A stretch of DNA of 64,000 bases from CAMTWZ01 sp041749075 (GTDB lineage: Bacteria; Bacteroidota; Rhodothermia; Balneolales; HLUCCA01): NCBI GenBank assembly GCA_041749075.1, contig JBGTBY010000017.1, positions 1 through 64,000 of the forward strand, written 5' to 3'. This document shows positions 8,224 through 16,660 of this stretch, piece after piece. The notes under the pieces were generated by a model that ran no database searches, was not told the origin of the DNA, and saw only the letters and a program-made list of their open reading frames with translations. Within the stretch, counting starts at the first letter, position 1; each line of letters begins with the position of its first letter. The position numbers and the translations under genes were made by a program.

Positions 8224-9552
8224 GTCCTGGTATCTAATCCGGATCTGTTCAAGTCGAGTCGTGATGTCGGCTTTGAACAGTGGATATCCTCCCATCCACA
8301 CCCCATCGACGGCTTTCATGTGATTGATGTCGAGCAACGGATCCGCATCCAACAGCACAAGATCCGCGCGTTTGCCAACGGAAACCGTTCCAGCTGTCTC
8401 TGATTCATCGAAATAGGTGGCCACGTTCACGGTTCCGGCGCGAAGCACCTCATACGGCGTGAGTCCGCTTTCCACCATCATCCTCATTTCATGATGGATG
8501 GCGAATCCGGGAACATTGAAGATCTGGGGCGCATCCGAGCCCAACAGCAATCCGGCGCCTTGTTTGTTCAATTCGCGGATGATCTCGCGCCGGATGCGGA
8601 TGAACTCGATACCCAATTCCGTACTGAAATTCGGGTTGTTCAAATACCCTTGCTTCGCGTTTCTCCACGATTGCAGCATCGGTTTCGGCACATAGGCCAT
8701 TTCGGGGCGGGCTGCGAGCGAATCGATGGGATCGGGTCCTAATAAATGCTCGATCAAACTTTGTGTGGGCACATTCCAGACGCCGGCGTCTTTGGTGCGA
8801 CGTACCGCTTCAGGAATGAGCGATTCATCGATTTTCGGAATCAGATTCCATCCAAAGAAAACCGGCAGGATGCTCACTGACACAGAATCCGGAATCAATA
8901 ATGGAATGTATCCATCCAAATGATCGACGGATTTCTGGCGGACTTCAAGCGCTCGTGGAAGTCCGACGAAATCGGAGACATGCCCGGCATAATCGATTCC
9001 GACTTCATCTGCTGTGGCCACCATCTGATCGAAGGTGGCGCGGGTGATGCCGGGATGCAGCTTCAACAAATCATATCCGGCTTCTTTCTGCTCGCGAACC
9101 ATGCGGTCGACCGCTTCGGGAGTCGGCGCCGATTGTCCGTTGATAGATGGACCTGATGTGAAAATCCGCGGACTCACCATCTCGCCACGTTCCGCTTTTG
9201 CCCGCAAGTCGAGATGAAGCGGATGTCCGAGCATGCCCCGTACGGTTGTGATGCCATTGGCTTTGTATAAGAACAGCACTTCGGACATATACTCCGAATT
9301 TTGCGTGCTCGGCGGCACATGCGCATGCATTTCGGCGATGCCGGGAATCAGAAATTTTCCGGTTCCATCGATCACATTAGCGGTGGATGTAGCTTGAAAC
9401 GAGGCGTCATCCCCCATCGACACGATCATTCCATCTTTCAAATGAACGAATTGACGCTCCACCCGGCGTTCGGAATCCATCGGAATCACCGTCACATTCC
9501 GGATCACAGTTTCGGGAGGACCTAGCAGGAGGATGAGAAGGAGGCTAAGCAT
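8221..9552 (-). CDS. Amidohydrolase family metallo-hydrolase, probably exported
   Basis: 443 residues beginning with a short hydrophobic stretch (MLSLLLILLLGPPETV) that may be a signal peptide. The family pattern is clear: LIPGIAEMHAHVPP supplies the first metal-binding His-X-His, LLKLHPG and YAGHVSD supply later His ligands, LLLGSDAPQIF supplies the catalytic Asp, and AGTVSVGKRADLVLLDADPL is the conserved end. It resembles imidazolonepropionase-like amidohydrolases, which include exported prolidase-like peptidases. The substrate is not predictable. It stands alone between two AT-rich elements. Confidence 0.88.
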   Translation of the reverse strand: MLSLLLILLLGPPETVIRNVTVIPMDSERRVERQFVHLKDGMIVSMGDDASFQATSTANVIDGTGKFLIPGIAEMHAHVPPSTQNSEYMSEVLFLYKANGITTVRGMLGHPLHLDLRAKAERGEMVSPRIFTSGPSINGQSAPTPEAVDRMVREQKEAGYDLLKLHPGITRATFDQMVATADEVGIDYAGHVSDFVGLPRALEVRQKSVDHLDGYIPLLIPDSVSVSILPVFFGWNLIPKIDESLIPEAVRRTKDAGVWNVPTQSLIEHLLGPDPIDSLAARPEMAYVPKPMLQSWRNAKQGYLNNPNFSTELGIEFIRIRREIIRELNKQGAGLLLGSDAPQIFNVPGFAIHHEMRMMVESGLTPYEVLRAGTVNVATYFDESETAGTVSVGKRADLVLLDADPLLDINHMKAVDGVWMGGYPLFKADITTRLEQIRIRYQD

Positions 9553-9561
9553 CGTGGTGTA

Positions 9562-9662
9562 GTAATTTTAAATTGAAAATTTTAAATGGTAAGTGGGTTC
9601 CCAGCGCCACACGCTAAGTTCAATAAAGCTCGTCTTCATTTAAAATTCAACATTTAAAATTA
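9562..9662. repeat. AT-rich dispersed element, copy 6
   Basis: The left end AATTTTAAATTGAAAATTTT (9564 on) and the right end CATTTAAAATTCAACATTTA plus AAATT (about 9637-9661) fill the whole gap between the amidohydrolase start and the Nudix stop codon, whose TAA is the edge of the element. Confidence 0.85.
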
Positions 9663-10265
9663 TTCTTGAAGAATTGTCTTCAATTCTTCAAGAATGCAGG
9701 CCGTCAATCCCCACAACGGAACCCGGTGAATCGGCCAATGCGGGACCATGCGTTTCGTGCCGCGAAGCTCCCATTCGGAGACGACGGGTTCTCCTAATTC
9801 GTCCAGAGGTTGCCAAAAGGCTTCATCCACTTCATCGGGATTGGGGATGATCGGCACATCCTGATGCAACCAAGCCACAATCGGCATCACCGCTCCGATG
9901 GAGGCGGGCGATGAAATCGGACTCAATCGACCCAGCACTTCAGGCAGATGGGCCGGAATTCCGGTCTCTTCCTCGCATTCGCGCAATGCCGCTTGCTCGG
10001 GTGTTTCGCCGGGTTCGATGCGTCCGCCAGGGAAGGAGATTTGCCCGGTGTGGGAACGAAGATTCGAACTACGAAGGGTTAACAGAACCCGATTCGAAGC
10101 GCGAGGCGCGAAGTGCGATGTTAAGAGTACAAGTACAGCAGACCGCACCTCAACTTCATCATTTCGTCCTTTCATCAATTCATCTCTTCCGTATGGCATC
10201 ATCTTTCGATGCGCCTCTTTGCCAGGCAACGGCTGCTTCAACGCAGAGATCAATCGGTCGCGCAC
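9660..10265 (-). CDS. CoA-pyrophosphatase-type Nudix hydrolase
   Basis: 201 residues from GTG 10265. The Nudix box is complete: GGRIEPGETPEQAALRECEE then ETGI. The preceding LRSSNLRSHTGQISFPGG is the UPF0035-type motif of coenzyme A pyrophosphatases (NudL/PCD1), which cut CoA to phosphopantetheine and 3',5'-ADP. The N-terminus KQPLPGKEAHRKM also fits. Residues about 26-58 (DELMKGRNDEVEV and TSHFAPRASNR) are unusual. Their DNA contains the same GATGAAAN and CGCACTTCGCGCC repeat words found in intergenic DNA at 46590-46707, as if repeat DNA had entered a loop in frame. The start overlaps the end of the upstream winged-helix gene by 16 bases. Confidence 0.9.
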   Translation of the reverse strand: MRDRLISALKQPLPGKEAHRKMMPYGRDELMKGRNDEVEVRSAVLVLLTSHFAPRASNRVLLTLRSSNLRSHTGQISFPGGRIEPGETPEQAALRECEEETGIPAHLPEVLGRLSPISSPASIGAVMPIVAWLHQDVPIIPNPDEVDEAFWQPLDELGEPVVSEWELRGTKRMVPHWPIHRVPLWGLTACILEELKTILQE

Positions 10266-10552
10266 CAGACATCAATCAAGGCTCTGTATTCGTCCAGGGC
10301 CAGTTTTCCTTTGTTGGTGAGGGCAACCATCGTCATGGGTCTGGGACCAGTCGTCACCCGGTTCACCACGATCCATCCCGCTTCCGATAGTTGATTCAAT
10401 TGGATGCTCAGATTTCCATCGGTCGTTTTAACGGAGCGCTTCAGCGACGTGAAATCCACTTCATCGGAATGCGAAACCGATGCCATAATGGCCAATCGCA
10501 GTCGATTCGATAGCAATTTGTCGACCCGCTGATGGGAAAAATTGGTGTACAT
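10250..10552 (-). CDS. Small winged-helix transcriptional regulator
   Basis: 100 residues with a winged-helix layout: RLRLAIMASVSHSDEVDFTS, then LKRSVKTTDGNLSIQLNQLSEAGW as recognition region, then VALTNKGKLALDEYRAL. This matches the 'winged helix DNA-binding domain' (HTH_34/MarR-like) regulators that act as dimers. It is the first gene of a two-gene unit with the Nudix hydrolase and probably represses its own promoter. It is divergent from the ECF sigma factor gene 65 bases away. Confidence 0.85.
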   Translation of the reverse strand: MYTNFSHQRVDKLLSNRLRLAIMASVSHSDEVDFTSLKRSVKTTDGNLSIQLNQLSEAGWIVVNRVTTGPRPMTMVALTNKGKLALDEYRALIDVWCATD

Positions 10553-10617
10553 GGATGGTAAAATAACGGGTTTCCAGTTGCAATCGACTTCCTACCTGTT
10601 TCGTCTTACTTTCACCT

Positions 10618-11094
10618 ATGACCGATGATCAAACCATGGCCGACTTATTGCAACGGGGTTTCCGCTACGCCTTGTCGTTGACACACGACGACGAGCAGGC
10701 GCAAGACTTGGTGCAGGATGCGGCCCTGTCGATTAGTCGGCGAGGTGGACCTTGGAACATCCAGTTTCTTGTGACAGTGATCCGGAACCGGTTCATCGAC
10801 CAGTATCGGCGCAAAAAACTCGTTCCATTCGAATACTTGGAGGATGTGGATTATCAGACGGTTGAGGATGAATCTCTACCGGCACCGACCGATCACGATG
10901 CCATGGAAACCATATTGGGAAGTCTGAAACCGGCCGAGAGGGAAGTACTCTATCTCTCGGCGGTGGAAGATTACACAACCGCGGAAATCGCGGAAATGAC
11001 TGGCAAGCCCCGAGGAACGGTGCTGAGTCTGCTGCATCGAACGAAAATCAAACTACGTCAGAGTCTTTCTCATGAACTTCAATACCGAACTTAA
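10618..11094 (+). CDS. ECF-type RNA polymerase sigma factor
   Basis: 158 residues, typical ECF length. Region 2 has HDDEQAQDLVQDAALSI and FLVTVIRNRFIDQYRRKK. Region 4 has LKPAEREVLYLSAVEDYTTA and EIAEMTGKPRGTVLSLLHR, the HTH that reads the -35 element. The following gene encodes a single-pass membrane protein starting 23 bases before this gene ends, the usual arrangement of a sigma factor and its anti-sigma partner. The signal it answers is unknown. Confidence 0.93.
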   Translation: MTDDQTMADLLQRGFRYALSLTHDDEQAQDLVQDAALSISRRGGPWNIQFLVTVIRNRFIDQYRRKKLVPFEYLEDVDYQTVEDESLPAPTDHDAMETILGSLKPAEREVLYLSAVEDYTTAEIAEMTGKPRGTVLSLLHRTKIKLRQSLSHELQYRT

Positions 11095-11659
11095 ACGCTA
11101 TTACGCTCAGAAGCGGATGGATCCCGAGCGGCTCGAACGCTTGGTGCGTACGGCAACGGCACGTCGAACACCGATGTGGATGCAGGTGTCGCGCATCGCC
11201 GCGATAGGCTTGCTTTTGATTGCCTTGGGATGGGTGCTGAATCGTCCCGCATCCCCAACAACAGATGGCTTTGATATGACATTGGCGTCCTCCATCGCCA
11301 AGCACGTGGTCTTTTATCATGAAGAACCGATGCCACTGAACGTGAAAACCGACAATCTCGCCACCATCAGCATGGAGATGCCGAGGCTGAATTTCGTTCC
11401 GGTCACATCCGAACAGGTAGATTCCAGCATCTATCACATCTTTGGAGCACGGTACTGCCATATCCAAGGCGATTTGGCTCTTCATATGCGCATGATGCGG
11501 GAGGATGGCCAATCCGTGACGTTGTATCAGGTCCCCGATAAGCCACAATACGACAGTGTGGATGGAGCCACCATCGAAATGAACGGTTATACGGTGAAGA
11601 TTTGGCGCGAAAACGGCGTTCTGATGTGTTTGGCTGAGAAAATCGCGATCGCTGTCTAA
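11072..11659 (+). CDS. Putative membrane anti-sigma-like partner protein
   Basis: 195 residues with a basic cytoplasmic N-terminus (about 1-38), one membrane segment (VSRIAAIGLLLIALGWVLN, about 39-57) and a ~135-residue outer part. It overlaps the ECF sigma gene by 23 bases. The organisation suggests an anti-sigma factor, but no zinc-binding HxxxCxxC motif is seen, so it would belong to a divergent or unnamed group. Its stop codon directly abuts the stop of the convergent DUF2490 gene (11659/11660). Confidence 0.6.
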   Translation: MNFNTELKRYYAQKRMDPERLERLVRTATARRTPMWMQVSRIAAIGLLLIALGWVLNRPASPTTDGFDMTLASSIAKHVVFYHEEPMPLNVKTDNLATISMEMPRLNFVPVTSEQVDSSIYHIFGARYCHIQGDLALHMRMMREDGQSVTLYQVPDKPQYDSVDGATIEMNGYTVKIWRENGVLMCLAEKIAIAV

Positions 11660-12322
11660 TTAGTTCGAGACATGCCAGACGGTGCTGAACAAAGCCACGT
11701 GCCCCACGGTATTTCGTGAAAACAACGACTCGGCACGGTACTGAAGGCCGACTTCTACCCGTTGTAGGTTTTGACGCAGGTACCCGAGGTGTACTGAGAT
11801 TCGATTTTCGCCACTGAAATCGCCGCTTCGGAAAGATGCGAGCCCTTCATTTTGAGTGAGCCAGTAGGTCTCACCCGCATCGATCCGATCGCCCTGGATG
11901 GGAGCCCGAAGTGATACGCGGTACCGGAACCGATGGGTGAACTCCCCATCCCGAATCCGTTCTTCCACCCGGAACCGATGCGACACTTGATGTATTCTCC
12001 ACGGGTGCTGATACCCATACTGCAATGTGAAGCGGTTTTCAATGACGGATGGAGATTCGAACGGACTACCTACTCGGTTCAAATATCCCAAACCAATCGT
12101 GGTTCTCGGACTCAACCGCCTTAGTGGCATCACACTCACTTCCATCCGTTCCAACCCAACGGATGATTGAATTGCGGTCAATTGTGACGCTACACTCCAA
12201 AAATCATTCACTTTGTGTGTGTAGGTGGCGGATGGTTCCCATATAAGGTCGACATCCCCTTGTGCTGGCAAGATCAAAGGAACGAGCAGAAACAGGACAG
12301 AGATAAAACGCATAGATGACAT
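11660..12322 (-). CDS. DUF2490 family outer-membrane protein
   Basis: 220 residues with a signal peptide (MSSMRFISVLFLLVPLILPAQG). Many short alternating amphipathic strands end in aromatic residues, such as FTLQYGYQHPW, FRVEERIRDGEFTHRFRYRVSL and ISVHLGYLRQNLQRVEVGLQYR. This is the pattern of DUF2490 outer-membrane beta-barrel proteins. Function is unknown. It is preceded on the same strand by a PepSY-like secreted protein with a 6-base gap, so the two are probably cotranscribed. Confidence 0.75.
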   Translation of the reverse strand: MSSMRFISVLFLLVPLILPAQGDVDLIWEPSATYTHKVNDFWSVASQLTAIQSSVGLERMEVSVMPLRRLSPRTTIGLGYLNRVGSPFESPSVIENRFTLQYGYQHPWRIHQVSHRFRVEERIRDGEFTHRFRYRVSLRAPIQGDRIDAGETYWLTQNEGLASFRSGDFSGENRISVHLGYLRQNLQRVEVGLQYRAESLFSRNTVGHVALFSTVWHVSN

Positions 12323-12328
12323 TCGACT

Positions 12329-12847
12329 TCAGAATTCAAGGATTTCCAAAACACGACGTTCTGAAACCGCAGAATCGTCGGATGGGAATCCGAATTCAAA
12401 AACACCGATTTCGGACGAGTTTTGTCCTTCCACGATCAATTCGACGCCTGTTGGATGGTCAAGATCCGCCGGCCAGGTCAGATATTGCAGCTGAACCCGG
12501 GTTGCGGTCCAAGATGTGAACCGAGAATCGAGATGTGAGCGGATTCGGGTGCGCCATTCAGGAGAAAGATCCTTCATATTCACTAACCATTCAGCGTCTT
12601 CCAATGTGCCGGACGGATCAAATTCGACACTCCATTCTTGTCCATCTAGCCGAAATTTCACTTCAAAGGTGACATGCTGACCATCGGTTTCCTTGTAGTA
12701 GCGGATGTCATTTGCTTTTGCGAGGGTGGAATCGAGAAACATCAGCGCCGCTGACGGCATGTCGCTTTTGTTGATCGACGTTTCCACTTCGTGCTTGATG
12801 GGTGGTTTCATCAAGAGACACGCGATCAGCAGAATCAGGGTTGGCAT
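12329..12847 (-). CDS. Secreted PepSY-like protein
   Basis: 172 residues with a hydrophobic leader (MPTLILLIACLLM). RYYKETDGQHVTFEVKFRLD, QEWSVEFDPSGTLEDAEW and later the second half resemble one or two copies of the PepSY-like fold seen in small periplasmic Bacteroidota proteins. No catalytic residues are visible. It lies 6 bases upstream of the DUF2490 gene and 24 bases downstream of the MgtE-like gene. Possible roles in the envelope are guesswork. Confidence 0.55.
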   Translation of the reverse strand: MPTLILLIACLLMKPPIKHEVETSINKSDMPSAALMFLDSTLAKANDIRYYKETDGQHVTFEVKFRLDGQEWSVEFDPSGTLEDAEWLVNMKDLSPEWRTRIRSHLDSRFTSWTATRVQLQYLTWPADLDHPTGVELIVEGQNSSEIGVFEFGFPSDDSAVSERRVLEILEF

Positions 12848-12871
12848 TGGAATCTGTGTTTGGATGAACGA

Positions 12872-13852
12872 TTAGCGCAACACGATGGTCGCAAGAGAGA
12901 AATAGATCAGAAGCGTGCTGATGTCGGCCATGGCCAGGGTAATGGGGCCAGCCGCGATTTTCGGATCCAACTTGAGGGCATGCAACACGGTGGGGATGGA
13001 TAGACCGATAAGACAGGCGGTGAGCATGGATAGGAGGATGCTGAAGCCGATGATCGCCGCAGCGATCGCATCCGATTGCCACAACAAAACCACTACCGCG
13101 ACGATTGCACCCGATGCCCCGCCAAGGTACATGGCCGAAACCACTTCCTTCCACAGCGCCTTACGGAACCAGCTCATGGTCGGATTCTGAACATTGAGCA
13201 TCTGCACAGTCACCGTCATCGATTGAATGCTCACACTCTCGCCCAAGCCCAACACAAGGGTCAGAAAGAACGCCAGCATGAGGCTCGCGGCCAAGGTCAG
13301 CTCGAACACGCCAACCAGCAGCGCGCACATCGTTCCGCTAAGAATCGTGGCCAACAACCATGGGAATCTGTAGCGGAACGCCTTGCTCGGCGACGCATTA
13401 CGGATCTCGGAAAATCGGAAACCGATGGTCTCGAAAATATCCCCGTGTTTGTCGGGCTCGTTCAAACTCACCATCTCGTCGGTGAACATGTTCACATCCA
13501 CCACTCCCATCAAATGTCGGTCTTCATCCACGATCGGAATCGCTAAAAACTTATATAAGATGAAAAAGTCGCACGCATCATAAACTGTGGCTGTTTTCGG
13601 CAAGGCCATCACGTTTTTGATCATTACCTCGGAAACCGGCAGATCTCGGGCCGTGGCCAACAGTCGTCGCGTGGGCAACACCCCGACCAAGCGCTCCGAA
13701 TCATCCACCACATAGAAATAAATGATCCGCTCACTCACCCCATGCTCATAGATGTAATCGAGTGCCTGAGCGATCGTAAGCGATTGGTTCAATAGGGGGA
13801 GATCGCGATACGCGAAGTCGAGTGCAGGTGCGTTGAGTTGTTGATGAGGCAT
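12872..13852 (-). CDS. MgtE-type magnesium transporter lacking the N domain
   Basis: 326 residues. Two CBS motifs occupy about 15-130 (IYFYVVDDSERLVGVLPTRR and AIPIVDEDRHLMGVVDVNMF), followed by five membrane segments from about 175 to the end. LGLGESVSIQSMTVTVQML corresponds to the pore helix region of MgtE, and DPKIAAGPITLAMADISTLL holds the conserved Asp lining the Mg2+ pore. The usual N-terminal superhelical MgtE_N domain is missing, so regulation by cytosolic Mg2+ may rest on the CBS pair alone. It is located in the inner membrane. Confidence 0.88.
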   Translation of the reverse strand: MPHQQLNAPALDFAYRDLPLLNQSLTIAQALDYIYEHGVSERIIYFYVVDDSERLVGVLPTRRLLATARDLPVSEVMIKNVMALPKTATVYDACDFFILYKFLAIPIVDEDRHLMGVVDVNMFTDEMVSLNEPDKHGDIFETIGFRFSEIRNASPSKAFRYRFPWLLATILSGTMCALLVGVFELTLAASLMLAFFLTLVLGLGESVSIQSMTVTVQMLNVQNPTMSWFRKALWKEVVSAMYLGGASGAIVAVVVLLWQSDAIAAAIIGFSILLSMLTACLIGLSIPTVLHALKLDPKIAAGPITLAMADISTLLIYFSLATIVLR

Positions 13853-13892
13853 TTGGGAAGATAGGAATTTGCATCTGCGTATCTTCCACCTT

Positions 13893-13930
13893 ACCCCTTG
13901 TCTCTTGTCTCTTCACCCTTGTCTCTCCCT
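13893..13930. repeat. Short TTGTCTC simple repeat upstream of the PfkB gene
   Basis: Three to four TTGTCTC/CCCTTGTCTC words in tandem, ending two bases before the ATG at 13933. They replace a recognisable ribosome-binding site. It is one of several low-complexity intergenic tracts in this window. Confidence 0.6.
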
Positions 13931-13932
13931 AA

Positions 13933-14841
13933 ATGAGTATTCTTGTAGTCGGTTCGGTCGCGTATGACGGCATCGAAACCCCTTTCGGCAAAAAAGATCC
14001 GGTTCTTGGTGGATCTGCCACGTTCATTTCCCTCACATCTTCGTTTTTCACTGCTCCAGTTCGGCTGGTCGGCGTGGTCGGACATGATTTCGCGGATGCC
14101 GACATCCAGCGATTCCGCGATAAGAATGTGGACCTAGAAGGACTTCAGATCGATACCACCGGAAAAACGTTCTATTGGGCTGGACGATATCATTTCGATC
14201 TGAACTCGAGAGACACGTTAGACACCCAGTTGAATGTGTTCGAACATTTCAATCCGGTCATTCCGGATGCGTACAAAGCCAGCAAGATTGTTTGCTTGGG
14301 CAACATCCATCCGAGTCTGCAGTCGATGGTGCTTGATCAAGTAACCAAGCCAGACCTTGTGATCTGCGATACCATGAATTTCTGGATCGAAGGCTGGCCG
14401 GATGATCTCAAAACGACACTCAAGCGCGTGGATGTGTTGATCATCAACGATTCGGAAGCGCGTCAGTTATCCGGTTTGCCGAATCTCATCAAAGCCGCCA
14501 ATGCCATCCGCGAGATGGGACCTAAAATCCTCATCATCAAAAAAGGCGAGCACGGAGCTCTGTTGTTCACAGATAAAAGCATCTTTTCCGCGCCGGCCTA
14601 TCCGGTCATTGATATTTTCGATCCGACAGGAGCTGGAGATACCTTTTTGGGCGGCTTCGCCGGATGGTTGTCGAAAACCGGTGATTATGGGGATGCGAAC
14701 TTGCGTCGCGCCGTGATTTATGGCAGCGTGATGGCCAGTTTCTGTGTCGAGCAATTCGGTCCGGAACGTTTGTTCACGCTCACGGAAGAGGAGATCACGC
14801 GACGATTTGATGCGTTCAAAGCGTTGAGCATGATCCCCTAA
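13933..14841 (+). CDS. PfkB-family sugar kinase
   Basis: 302 residues. The N-terminal MSILVVGSVAYDGIETPFGK with GGSATFISL and the C-terminal signature IDIFDPTGAGDTFLGGFAGW (catalytic Asp within GAGD) identify the ribokinase/PfkB fold. NDSEARQL is also typical. Such kinases phosphorylate sugars or nucleosides in the cytoplasm; this subgroup is often annotated simply as sugar kinase. It converges on the susD gene end with a 9-base gap and may not belong to the PUL, since no operator lies at its promoter. Confidence 0.88.
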   Translation: MSILVVGSVAYDGIETPFGKKDPVLGGSATFISLTSSFFTAPVRLVGVVGHDFADADIQRFRDKNVDLEGLQIDTTGKTFYWAGRYHFDLNSRDTLDTQLNVFEHFNPVIPDAYKASKIVCLGNIHPSLQSMVLDQVTKPDLVICDTMNFWIEGWPDDLKTTLKRVDVLIINDSEARQLSGLPNLIKAANAIREMGPKILIIKKGEHGALLFTDKSIFSAPAYPVIDIFDPTGAGDTFLGGFAGWLSKTGDYGDANLRRAVIYGSVMASFCVEQFGPERLFTLTEEEITRRFDAFKALSMIP

Positions 14842-14850
14842 AACAATCCG

Positions 14851-16650
14851 TTAATACCCGTAGTCTGGGTTTTCCACCATGTTTGGGTTTTCTGAAACAC
14901 GGTTCAATCCCAATGGCAAGTAGTAATGTCGTGGTAAGAATATTCGTGGACTTCCTTCCACGTTCTTGATCGTGATCACATAATTGCCGGACGTCCAGTT
15001 CTTTACCCAATCGATTCCGATGGCTCGATAGTTATTCAATTTCTGCTCCGCGATTCTCCAACGACGCAGATCCCAGTAACGGTGGTTCTCGAACGCGAGT
15101 TCGACTTGACGCTCCTGGCGGATGAAATCTTCCGTGATCATGGTGCGGTCGGGCATTCCGGCACGGTTGCGTATCGCATTGATATGAGTGAGTGATTCGT
15201 TCGGCAAATTCAAATAGAATGCCGCTTCTGCCGCGTTCAGATAGGCCTCACCAAGACGGAACATGATGATGTCGTTATCGTCGGGATCGGTGCCACTGGC
15301 CACGAAACGTTCATTGGACCGCTTACGCAGGTGAAATCCAGATCGAGTGCGGTTTCGAGGAGGCCCTTGAGCCGGCCACACATTGTCGATCGTACCTGAG
15401 GTGCGGCGTTGGCCGTTCACAAGTGTAGCGCTGTGGAAATAGATCGTTTGACCGAAGAGCTCCATTTCAGGATAAAACACACTCGCCAGGAAGCGGGGAT
15501 CGCGATCAAGAACGAATTCTTGAAGCGACCATTCACGGCTAGTGAGTGTGGCTCGTGGAATGGCACCGGACCTGCCGTCTTTGAAGTCGAACAGTTCAAC
15601 CATGTCGTATAAGACGTTGAAGTTCGAATTCCATACCAAGGCTGGCCCCTGAGGCAACGATTGTTGTGAAAAGCCATGATGTTTTTCGATGCCATTGAAC
15701 ACCTCGCCCCAGATGGCTTCCGGTTGCGTGGACATCGAACCCACATCAAATATGCGGCGGAAGTTCTCGACTTTGTCTGGAAGCTGATTGTACAGAACAA
15801 ATGGTCCTTCTTGAATCAATCGGGTCGATGCGTCATATGCGGCTTGCCAATAGGCGGTCTCATCGGCCATTGGAATTCCTAACAAACCATTCATTTGAAT
15901 GGTGCCGAATCGAGCGATACTTGCCGCATACAATGCGGCACGGCTTTTCAGAAGAAGAACGGCGCCTCGGTTGACCCGTCCCGCTTGTCCCTTCCACGGA
16001 AGATCTTCAGAGATCGCATCCATCTCAGTAATCACGAAGTCATAGATCTCTTTTTCGGAATTCCTTGAGCGCATGATTTCAGTGCTGTCCGCATCAATGC
16101 CTTGAGCCTCGGTGATGAGAGGCACGCCACCATAACGCTTGACAAGGCGGAAGTACATGAATGCGCGTAAAAATCTGACTTCGGCACTACGACTGGCCTT
16201 GAAGGTGGTCGGGAGGTCGGACGCTTCCAGCTGTGTGAGGATGGTATTGGCACGACGGATATTTCCCCAACGCCAGTGGGCGAAGAGTCCTGGAACAGGA
16301 AAATCGACGCCATTCAGATTAGGTTGCGAAAGTTGACCTAGTGGACCCTGCCAAGCGGCGAAGAGCGTATGCTCCGCTCCAATCACATTGGCTCCGGTCT
16401 GCCACATCGCATTATAAGCTTCACCCGTCGGGAATACGTTGTTTCCCACTTCAGTATTGGCATACACATCGGTGATGTACGCATCTACCAGAACCGGATC
16501 GGCCCAAACGGCCGCGTCGTTGATGTTGCTTCGTGGACTCTTGTTCACAATGTCCTCACAACCCGTGAAGACCATCAATAGGCTCAAAGCCAAAAGCGAC
16601 AGAGTGGTATTTTGTTTCATGATCGTGGTGGTGTTGTATTGCTTTCTCAT
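14851..16650 (-). CDS. SusD/RagB-like nutrient-binding outer-membrane lipoprotein
   Basis: 599 residues from ATG 16650, which has GAGG nine bases upstream and lies 10 bases after the susC stop. A lipoprotein signal ends LMVFTGC. The SusD-family landmarks are RSAEVRFLRAFMYFRLVKRYGGVPLI (TPR region), MFRLGEAYLNAAEAAFYL and FIRQERQVELAFENHRYWDL near the end. It binds glycans at the cell surface and closes over the SusC channel. An ATG at 16620 directly before the signal core is an alternative. Coupled to susC; controlled with it by the operator at 19826. Confidence 0.95.
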   Translation of the reverse strand: MRKQYNTTTIMKQNTTLSLLALSLLMVFTGCEDIVNKSPRSNINDAAVWADPVLVDAYITDVYANTEVGNNVFPTGEAYNAMWQTGANVIGAEHTLFAAWQGPLGQLSQPNLNGVDFPVPGLFAHWRWGNIRRANTILTQLEASDLPTTFKASRSAEVRFLRAFMYFRLVKRYGGVPLITEAQGIDADSTEIMRSRNSEKEIYDFVITEMDAISEDLPWKGQAGRVNRGAVLLLKSRAALYAASIARFGTIQMNGLLGIPMADETAYWQAAYDASTRLIQEGPFVLYNQLPDKVENFRRIFDVGSMSTQPEAIWGEVFNGIEKHHGFSQQSLPQGPALVWNSNFNVLYDMVELFDFKDGRSGAIPRATLTSREWSLQEFVLDRDPRFLASVFYPEMELFGQTIYFHSATLVNGQRRTSGTIDNVWPAQGPPRNRTRSGFHLRKRSNERFVASGTDPDDNDIIMFRLGEAYLNAAEAAFYLNLPNESLTHINAIRNRAGMPDRTMITEDFIRQERQVELAFENHRYWDLRRWRIAEQKLNNYRAIGIDWVKNWTSGNYVITIKNVEGSPRIFLPRHYYLPLGLNRVSENPNMVENPDYGY

Positions 16651-16660
16651 GGCGTGATCC

